Of a stretch of DNA of 64,000 nt, positions 56,443-64,000 are shown one piece after another. Origin of the DNA: Zeus faber (Eukaryota; Chordata; Actinopteri; Zeiformes; Zeidae); assembly GCA_960531495.1 (NCBI GenBank), contig OY482850.1, forward strand, positions 4,373,084-4,437,083, given 5' to 3'. Position numbers and translations under genes: made by a program. Under the pieces are notes generated by a model, which saw nothing but the letters and a program-made list of their open reading frames with translations, did no database searches and had not been told where the DNA came from. Every line of letters starts with the position of its first letter. Position 1 is the stretch's first letter.

Positions 56443-57952
56443 CACTACTCACAAAAAGTTAGGGATATTTGGCTTTTGGGTGAAATTAATGGAAAATGTA
56501 AAAGGTTCACGCTACAGTGATATCATGAAAGTAGAGCATTTAGGTAGAAGCATGCAATGGTGATTTCCTCATCTCAAACAATTGATTGAAACAAAAGCAG
56601 TGGGTACACCACAACAAAAAATGTCAATGTCTCAATAACTTGTCATGTGCCCTTGAGCATCAATTACAGCTTGACAACCACGTCTCATGCTGTTCACAAG
56701 TGACTTATTGTCTGCTGAGGCCTGGCACCCCGCTCCTCTTGAAGGGCGGCCCTCAGGTCATTGAGGTTCTGGGGTACAGAGTTACGAGCCTCTACACGGC
56801 GACTCAGCTGATCCCATAGGTTTTCTATGGGATTCAGGTCTGGAGAAAGTGCAGGCCACTCCATTTGAGGTGCCCCAGCCTCCAGCAGCCGTTCCCTAAT
56901 GATGCGACCTCGATGAGCTGGAGCATTGTCGTCCATGAAGATGAAATGAGGCCTGTGTTGTTCATGCAGGGGCACAATGACTGGATGAATGATGTTATTC
57001 AGGTAGTATGGGCTTGTACTGTACCATTCACAAAGTGTAGAGTAGTTCTGTATTGACTAGACACACCTGCCCACACTGTAACACCACCACCACTAGAGGC
57101 TCGTCTGGTGACAACAGTGGCTGATGCATAGCGCTCTCCTTGACGTCTCCAACATCGTTGGCGGCCATCATTTCTGCTCAACGTGAATCGACTTTCATCA
57201 CAGAACAGCACTGAGGCCACTGGTCCCTCGTCCAGCGTAAATGCTCCCTGGCCCGTGCAAGACGATGATGCCTGTGCCTGGTGGTGTGGTCAGGTATCCT
57301 TGCAGGTCGTCCAGCACGCAGACCACACTGATGTCAACAGTTTCGAATGGTCTGACGTGACACTTGGGTGCCTCTCACCTCCCTTAAATGTGCCTGGAGT
57401 TGAGTGGCATTCATCATCCGGTTCCGCAGGGCACTGTTCACAATGAAGCGCTCATCAGTGTGGGATGTGGCCAAAGGACGTCCACTTCTATGCCTTTCTG
57501 TGACTCTTCCAGTCTCTGTATCTCTGTTGGAACCTGCTGATGACACTCTGTGACACTCTAAGCTCAGTGGCCACTTCCCTCTGAGAACATCCTGTTTGAA
57601 GCCTCGCAATGGTGAGGTACTGTTGATCAGTTGTTAGGTGTCGTCTTGGTCTCATGATGTCAAAATGTGAACAGCAGGTTGAAGAGGACTGTTTAAATAC
57701 CAATTCTAATTGAACCAGGAAATGTATTGTTCGATTCATGGATCAAACACCTGTTGTGAACTTTGCCGTTCAGCTCCTTGTTAGAGAACAGCAAGTTGTG
57801 CAAAAAGTACTGAAACATTGAACAGTTGGACATGTGCATTCAAAAGTTTAGAGAAGGTCAAATTAAGTTCACCTGTAAAGGTTATAGTGCATTTAGGTTC
57901 ATCCTGAAATTTCACCCGAAAGCCGAATATCCCTAACTTTTTGTGAGTAGTG
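56443..57952 (-). mobile_element. Tc1-family DNA transposon, 1,510 bp, intact ends
   Basis: The ends are inverted repeats of about 45 bp (CACTACTCACAAAAAGTTAG...) with only two differences, flanked by TA at 56441-56442 and 57953-57954. That is the Tc1/mariner target duplication. The interior carries a transposase on the minus strand that is broken by frameshifts. Well-preserved ends with a dead transposase mean the copy could be moved only by protein supplied from elsewhere. Confidence 0.95.
56694..57655 (-). pseudogene. Tc1 transposase, frameshifted
   Basis: The start ATG is at 57655-57653 (MRPRRHLTTDQQY). A helix-turn-helix region (GCSQREVATELRVSQSVISR) follows, then, after a frame change near 57510, GRVTERHRSGRP and NATQLQAHLREVRG (second DNA-binding helix). 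After further shifts come the first catalytic Asp in [12 protein letters not shown] (about 57205), the second in FMDDNAPAHRGR (about 56905) and the Glu in SPDLNPIENLWD. Exactly 34 residues separate the second Asp from the Glu, the DD34E signature of Tc1. At least three frame changes make it non-functional. Confidence 0.92.
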
Positions 57953-59595
57953 TATGTATTTTTTTTTTCCGATACCAGTGCTGTACTGGTAACAGTGCCG
58001 ATATTTTTTAAATGATACCGGTGGCTGAACCGATACTTAAAATTTAAAAAGCACAAAACAACGGTCAACAACATTAAAGATGGCGATGACGATATGACTT
58101 GCGATAAGTCAACAAATATTGAAGTGTGCATAGTAGCTACAGTTCCAATGTCTTTCTGCTTTAATAGGTACACTACTAACATAGACACCAAACATTGAAG
58201 AGCCTATGTTCACTGAATAAAGAAATGAAATAAAGTATTTCGAACATGCATTTTTTTTAACAAATTGCACATGAATTCCATGAATAGCTGAATTGAATAG
58301 CTCAAGCAATTAAACAGAACATTCATTTAGTAACACATAACTATAAGAAATTTTAGTTTTATTTTCCCTGCTCCCTTAAAAATATTTTCCTCTAAACTCA
58401 ACAAAAACATCTTTTGAAATAAAATAAATATCTGGGGGGGAAACATCTTAAATAACTAAATAATTGCGGTAGTGATGGGGCCTTTTGCTTTAAGACATTG
58501 CATTGTAGGTAATGTAGGAGCCCTGTATGCCCATGGAGGAGAGATCACTGATAAGTGCCAATAAACTTGTTGCCTGTTATTACTTTATCCTAAAAGTTAG
58601 AACGTGGCTGTCTACTACCTGTAGCCCACAGAGTCCTGCCTCATGGTGTCTCTGTGGTAGTGATGAGCTCCATTAGTTTCCAAGAGCGGTGTTATTTATT
58701 TATTTATATAATATTTGAAAAACGTTTCACAATAAATAAAAAAAGTTAAAACCAGTACTATAGTTAGTTATTTCTGTGTAGAACAGGTATAAACAGTATT
58801 CTTCACACATAAATAATAGTAAAATTACTTGAAATAAAACCTCACAGTCAGACCAGTGCGTGGGTGCCTCCACTTTGTGACCCTGACATGAGAGTGGGTG
58901 TGCTCCTTCTCAGCCAGGGCACCTCCCGGCGAGGCAGGAGCACAGGCTATCTCTAACAAGGAGGGGGAAACATTTGCAGGAGACTGCAACTTAAACAAAC
59001 AACGCAACATAAAACTGTAAAACTTTGCAAAAAGTAAAGAACAGCTCATCACCCAGCGAGACTCGGTTCCCTTCATTTGTACAAAAGAGCCGCTCAAAAG
59101 AATCCGATCATTCGTGAACGACCCGACGCTCCATGTGGAAGTTCCCAACGACGCGGATCCATCCAAGTTGACAAATCGCATGTCCCCCAGAGACATTTCA
59201 TCAGCTTTTCAAACTTTTGGGATTAAAATAAAACTGACATTATTCAGACGCATTGCTCTGGAGTTGCAAGCGAACTCCATGTGTAAGGACATACATGTCA
59301 TGTGTTTTTGACTGTTTTTGAAACCCACAGTTTGTATGTTAGTTAGGACTAGCTTGAATGCTGCAAAATAAGGAGCGACACAGCACTGCATCTAACTCCG
59401 GGTTAGATGCGAACAGAATGCGTTTATTTACAAAAAGGGAAAAAGTGAGTATCAAATGAAAAGCCCCGCCGACATCAAGCACGTAAGACGATACAGACAC
59501 ACACACACACACACACACACACAGGCAGTTTGCAACCACCGCAGACCGATTGAGTCTACACCACGCAGCTCGCACGATGTGAATGCGCACCCATA
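57953..59595. other. gene-free stretch
   Basis: It contains a (CA)n tract at 59499-59522. AGTGATGAGCTCC near 58657 and AAAAGAGCCGCTCAAAAGAA near 59083 echo the small repeat family at 33331 and 35776. No coding region is recognised. Confidence 0.45.
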
Positions 59596-60010
59596 ATAAT
59601 AATAAATATAGCTATACACAGGGTGCAGCTTATTCGTGTTAGGTTCGTATTACAACTATTTGTGTTCTGTGAAATGCATCCCTTTACTAAACCTACAAAC
59701 ATCAAACATTGTGGACTTACGTCGGGTAGTCACGGCCATAGATTATTTTAGAATATTGTGACTGACCTTCAGAGTGACCTGGACATATAAATGTAACGTA
59801 ATTACATATTACATGAAGCATTTCCATGAAGCATTATAAAGATAGGTCAGTTCTAAATAATTGTTCTAAATAGCTGAGCTGTTCTAAATAACTGACTCTT
59901 TATTGTCTTATATTTACTGCTATCTTTCGGCATCTGTAACAATGACAAAAACAACTTTGGTAATTACTTTTCATAATAATAATCAATACATTTCATTTTA
60001 CAAATATATA

Positions 60011-60670
60011 CAGTGGTAGCTTGATTTACGAGTGCACTAACACACGAGTTTTCCGAGTTATGAGCCTCTGTTCCGTCGATTTTTTTGTATTGATCTGCGA
60101 GCAAAAATGTGAGTTATGAGGAGCGAGCTGTGAGTGGCGAGTGAATCCGGCCAGCATCCCGCGTCTCACTCATTCACTTCACGTGGTTACCTGACCGTGG
60201 AAGCATCTCTTTTGTGCTTGCGTTCTGTGCTTTCTGTGCAGTTATTTTGGCTAAAAGAAAAAATTTGAACCACGGGTCCTAAGAAAGTAAGTGCTGAGAA
60301 GAAGCGGATGATGTCGATTGAATTAAATGAAATCACAGAAAAATATGAGCGAGGTGTGCGTGTGATAGAATTGGCGATTTTTTTTTAAGTTAAGCTAAAG
60401 TGAAGTGGAAAAAAAAATAAAAATGTAGCAATTAAGTTCAGCAATAAAGTGTAGCAACAAAAAAAAGCGACCGAAAAAGCACGAAACAAACTCCTCCACC
60501 CACCACCTCCGCCAGCATCTTCCTTTAGTCCAAGTCGTCTGATCACGTTGTATCTGTTATACAGCAATTATGACGTATTCACTGAGATTCACGATAGCAG
60601 TTGAAATCACGTAATGTATTTGTAAAGTTTAGTTGAGTTCGCTTAACTTCGACTACATTTTCAGTAAGTT
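60011..60670 (+). mobile_element. pogo/Tigger-type transposon remnant
   Basis: It starts with TA followed by CAGTGGTAGCTTGATTTACG, the pattern of Tigger terminal repeats. It contains the N-terminal coding part of transposase at 60272-60388. The right end is degenerate: ACTTCGACTACATTTTCAG near 60645-60664 may be its trace. Most of the coding region is deleted. Confidence 0.65.
60272..60388 (+). pseudogene. Tigger transposase N terminus with lost start codon
   Basis: Thirty-eight codons read TGPKKVSAEKKRMMSIE, then LNEITEKYERGVRVIELA, and end at TAA. Tigger-type transposases begin Met-Gly-Pro-Lys-Lys followed by a CENP-B-like DNA-binding helix with KYE-x-G-x-RV-x-x-LA. Here ACG stands at the place of ATG, so the start is lost by one transition. 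Confidence 0.75.
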
Positions 60671-60799
60671 ACCTTTCCATGAAACACAAAAATCGTCATG
60701 GTATTTTTAATAGTATTTACCATTTCACGGCCTCTAGTTTTCCGATGCCTCGTGGATTTTGAACGCTTCACTTAGTCGCACATTTCAGTGCTTTCCAGT

Positions 60800-60895
60800 G
60801 AACGCCGTGACGAACGCCGTGACGAACGCCGTGACGAACGCCGTGACGAACGCCGTGACGAACGCCGTGAAGAACCCTGTGACGAACCCTGTGGA
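60800..60895. repeat. 12-bp minisatellite, 8 units
   Basis: GAACGCCGTGAC repeats at 60800, 60812, 60824, 60836 and 60848 exactly. It is followed by one unit with a single change and two units with CCTG in place of CGCCG-type bases. It lies within copy A of the long repeat and is absent from the matching place in copy B. Confidence 0.95.
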
Positions 60896-61514
60896 TTACT
60901 GTTTATTGTATTTTTCATAAATCTGGCAAAGTAATGTGGACCACGGATTTAAAATACTAATCAACAGATCTACTGACATCCATCAGGTAAGAAGCTATAT
61001 AAATAAACACATATTGGACATTCTGGACCCGACCAACTGGACATTCTCAATAGGAATCAACATTTAGAGTGAATATATGATGACGTCATAAAGCGTCTTA
61101 CTGTCAATCTCATCTCGTTCAATTTCGAACTACATGTGTGACGTGTCAGGTAACCAGGCCAACTGTATATTTCGAGTCAAATTTGTTGGTTTTTAACTAA
61201 TATCTGTTCCGTACATGCTCAGTAGGTTAAAACCTTTAAAAAAAATTCTTAAAATCGCTCACTCTTCAGTCGGTTTTTCGCCAATAACTGCTCCGTATGT
61301 GGAGTGATTTGGATGAAACTTCAACCATTGTGAAAGCGCAGTTCAAACAAAACATCAATCATGTTTGTGTGTTATGCAGAAGTTGGTTTTCCAGATAGTT
61401 TTAGGCTTCAAAATTCTGAGAATTTTTGGTTATTTTTCCTCTTACAATAACAATAAGGGGCTGCCAAACATTCTAAGTACATTAGTTACATTAGTACATT
61501 ATTAGTTAATGTTA

Positions 61515-62580
61515 CTACTAATAATAATAATAATAAATATAGCTGCAGGCAGCAACACACGGGGTCCAGTTTATTTGTTTTAGGCACGTGTTACAATTTT
61601 AGTTTTTTGTGTAATGCAGCGAAATCTACTGAACTTAAAAACATAATGTAGTTAGAGTAGTAAAGCCGGGTGTGCTCGGTACAGGCTCCCCATGTGGTCT
61701 CGTTGAGTGGGGAGCGGACTCCTGGTGGGGGGGTGTCGCGCTCGGGCACATTTGGGTCCGGGTTGGGGTCCGTGTGGCCGCTGCCCGGCCTGCTGCACCC
61801 CTGCGTTGATCTGGTTCTGCTTCGCCAATCTCTCCCAGTGCCAAAACTCATACTCAGTTTATCAACCACAAAATAGGATCCACCTCGCTGGATCTTGAAC
61901 GCATCACTTTCACATTTCAGTGGATTTGACTCGACGTGGTAACAAGTTTTTGTGGATATTTTTTTTTTTTTCCATATTTTTCATTAATCCGGCAAAGTAA
62001 TGGGGACTACGGAGATAGTATAATATATCAATTGAACAGATCTACTGACATCTACCAGGTAAGAAGGTACATAAATACACATGTCAATCAGAATCTGTAC
62101 ATTTATATTAAATGAGAAGGAATAAGTATGACCAGCTAAATATTTGGGATCAAAGTTGTTCAGTTTTTCACTAAAATCTGCTCCATATGTGGATCGATTT
62201 GGATTAAATTTAAACCAAGAGATCCTTGTGACATAGCGATTTAAACGACACCTTAACCGCCTTCATAGATTCTGTCATTAGTGTTCCAGATACTTTTAGC
62301 AGGGTTGGACATATTTTGCCGTGAAATGCATTGGACTGGTCTGTTATATAGATCAAATTTGGTCGGTTTTCCGCTAATTTCTGCTACGTATGTGGATCGA
62401 TTTGGATGAAACTTCAACCATGAGGTGTTTGTGACATACCGGTTCAAACAAGACGTTAACCGTGTTGGTAGGTTCTGCCGATGTTGTGTTCTAGATAGTT
62501 TTAAATCTCAAAATTCAGAGAATTTTCCCGGCGCAATAAGAATAGGTTTCTAGAACCTTCGGGCTGGACCCCTAATAATA
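61515..62580 (+). repeat. long dispersed repeat, copy B, with inverted terminal words
   Basis: It starts AATAATAAATATAGCTGCAGG, then ACGGGGTCCAG, and ends GGGCTGGACCCCTAATAAT, so GGGGTCCAG and CTGGACCCC are inverted near the ends. Internal repeats of CGATTTGGAT(G/T)AAA and TTCAAAC/TTTAAACGA occur twice (near 62190-62245 and 62395-62450). A GC-rich block at about 61660-61860 is absent from copy A and may be an insertion. Confidence 0.6.
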
Positions 62581-62680
62581 TTAATTATAAATAATAACAA
62601 TGTGTTGTAAAAGTATAGTTCAGTATAAGTAGTGCAATATGGAGATTCAGTGAAAGTTCAGTCAGGTAGATTACCTACTG

Positions 62681-63055
62681 TTACAGCCAGGTAGCATTTG
62701 ACAGCTTGGCCTGTCAGCCTCAACTAATCAGAGGCAGCCACAACCTGCACTGAGCCAATCCCCCCGCTCCCGGCAGTATTTGTATGGCTGCTTGCTCCTC
62801 TCTCCTTGTGTTATTTCAGACGCTGTCTTCGAGCGCTCCCAACTCCACCCCATCCCCACCAGCAGCAAGATTCCCGATGGTCATCTTTCAGCTTAGTCTC
62901 CATCACCACCAGCGTCAGGACTCCACCATTGCAACCGGTGCATAAAGGCTCCAGCAAAGTGTTGGAAATTTGTGTGTGTCCGTGTGTGTCCGTGTGTGTG
63001 TGTCCATGACTGCTGTGGTCTGAAAAAAATAAATAAAAAATCCTTTCTTTCCAGT
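62681..63055 (+). mobile_element. candidate solo LTR
   Basis: It starts TGTTACAGCCAGG. It has a GTATTTGTATGGCTGCTTGC promoter-like stretch, CT-rich and CCACC-rich sequence, short TGTGTGTCCG repeats and AATAAATAAAAAATCC near 63027 as a polyadenylation-type signal. The layout resembles fish Gypsy LTRs, but no second copy lies in the window to set its borders. Confidence 0.35.
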
Positions 63056-63786
63056 CCTTTCAAAGAAAACATGTTAGCTTTTAACGTTGCATTGGGGTAA
63101 ATATCAGGAATTGAATTTGGCATCTGGTTTGTAGTGCGATGGTTAGACTTGTAGTTCCACTCCGTTAAAGGTGGCAAAATCACAGAAAATTGTGCGAGTG
63201 TGTTCCGCATTTTTGTGTTGTCATATGCGCACTGGACTCGTTGTCAGCATGGACAGTCGGGACATACTGTATTCAATGTAGTACATTAACTTTGGCCAGA
63301 TGTTACAGGCAAAGACTTCCAATAAATGAGCCGACCAGACCCAAGGACTAGTCTAGGTAAGTCCAATTCACCGAATGTCTAAAGTCTTTAATGTAAGCTC
63401 GGGGTCATTAGAGAGATTCCTTTCACAGCAGAGAGGTCGGAAGTGCAGAAAGTCAAGTCATGTTTAACATATTGCTGTATTTGGTATCAGGCCTTTATAT
63501 TGGAGACAATCTCCCATATTGATATCCTCATTTGGCCTGTTTGTGGACATATATCTGATACCAGCATTGGTAGATCATCAATTATTGCAAATAAAAACAT
63601 CCATACATAGATCGTAGTTGTCGTTGTTGTTTTTTCAGTTCTTTTGTTTGTTTTTTTAAGGCACATCTGATTGGAAGACTTCACCATCGCTCTCCATACT
63701 CCCCGTTCTCTCAAAATCCCAGACCAGACCCTCCTGTCTGTGACATTCTGAGAGGAAAAAATGGGCTTTGGAGAGGAATCGAGGGA
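63056..63786. other. gene-free stretch
   Basis: No gene or recognised element; a GTTGTCGTTGTTG/poly-T block lies near 63615-63655. Confidence 0.5.
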
Positions 63787-63940
<154 letters not shown>

Positions 63941-64000
63941 TGGGGGGCAGGGGTGTCTACAGGAAGGAGAATGAACAGACAAATTACTGAGGCTGGCGTA

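Larger units (their letters stand above)
59596..61470 (+). repeat. long dispersed repeat, copy A, containing insertions
   Basis: It starts AATAATAATAAATATAGCT, then ACACAGGGTGCAGC. Near its end it has TTTTTCGCCAATAACTGC, GGATGAAACTTCAACC and AAAATTCTGAGAATTTT. The same words occur in the same order in copy B at 61515-62580. The middle of copy A is interrupted from about 59710 to 60740 by other sequence, including a Tigger remnant. The family is non-coding. I recall similar words from common fish repeats, but I cannot name it. Confidence 0.6.

Noticed and set aside
61591..61876. GC-rich frames inside repeat copy B considered as a gene
   Set aside because: Open in several frames on both strands because of base composition. 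Only loose resemblance to any protein, and no start context.

Overview
This window looks like intergenic or intronic DNA from a ray-finned (teleost-type) fish, built almost entirely of decayed transposable elements and simple repeats. The evidence is the mix of families: Rex1-like and Rex3/RTE-like LINEs, an L2-type LINE whose 3' end is shared with tRNA-headed SINEs, chromodomain Gypsy and BEL/Pao LTR retrotransposons, Tc1, hAT and pogo/Tigger DNA transposons, and many long (GT)n/(CA)n, (TA)n and (GA)n tracts. I found no convincing host protein-coding gene, rRNA, functional tRNA or CRISPR array. Every protein homology I recognise belongs to a mobile element and nearly all are broken.

Layout. 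1-9096: mostly unassigned sequence, with a pair of LTR-like repeats around a short non-coding interior (3303-4362) and large AT microsatellites. 9097-14304: a 5'-truncated Rex1-like LINE on the minus strand carrying a nested L2 tail, then a BEL/Pao pol fragment on the plus strand ending at a solo LTR. 18165-25752: a SINE, a fragment with an RPD...ELT motif, two Rex3 fragments (one with two small insertions), an LTR, a nearly readable L2 LINE (one internal stop) and a second SINE. 26688-32210: a plus-strand Gypsy with both LTRs but no reverse transcriptase, and a minus-strand Gypsy fragment with its LTR. 33331-35935: several small DNA-transposon-like repeats, one split by a 1.2 kb segment with 17-bp direct repeats. 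37730-39816: a cluster of long GT/CA tracts. 42656-45140: three inverted repeats. 45148-49640: a Rex1-like LINE split by three DNA transposons. 51511-54180: a third Gypsy fragment. 56443-57952: a Tc1 element with good terminal inverted repeats but a broken transposase. 59596-62580: two neighbouring copies of a long repeat, one containing a Tigger remnant and a 12-bp minisatellite. 63787-63940: a long (GA)n tract.

The elements do not form a pathway. Their interest is in the nesting order, visible target-site duplications and non-autonomous partners: SINE with L2, transposase-deficient Tc1, LTR pair without genes. The best candidates for something not described elsewhere are a 75-bp micro-repeat found twice (20619-20693 and 22676-22751), the near-perfect 77-nt hairpin at 43574-43650, and the 1,245-bp non-coding insertion at 34514-35758. 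Boundaries are read by eye. Family names rest on remembered motif patterns and were not checked against a repeat library.
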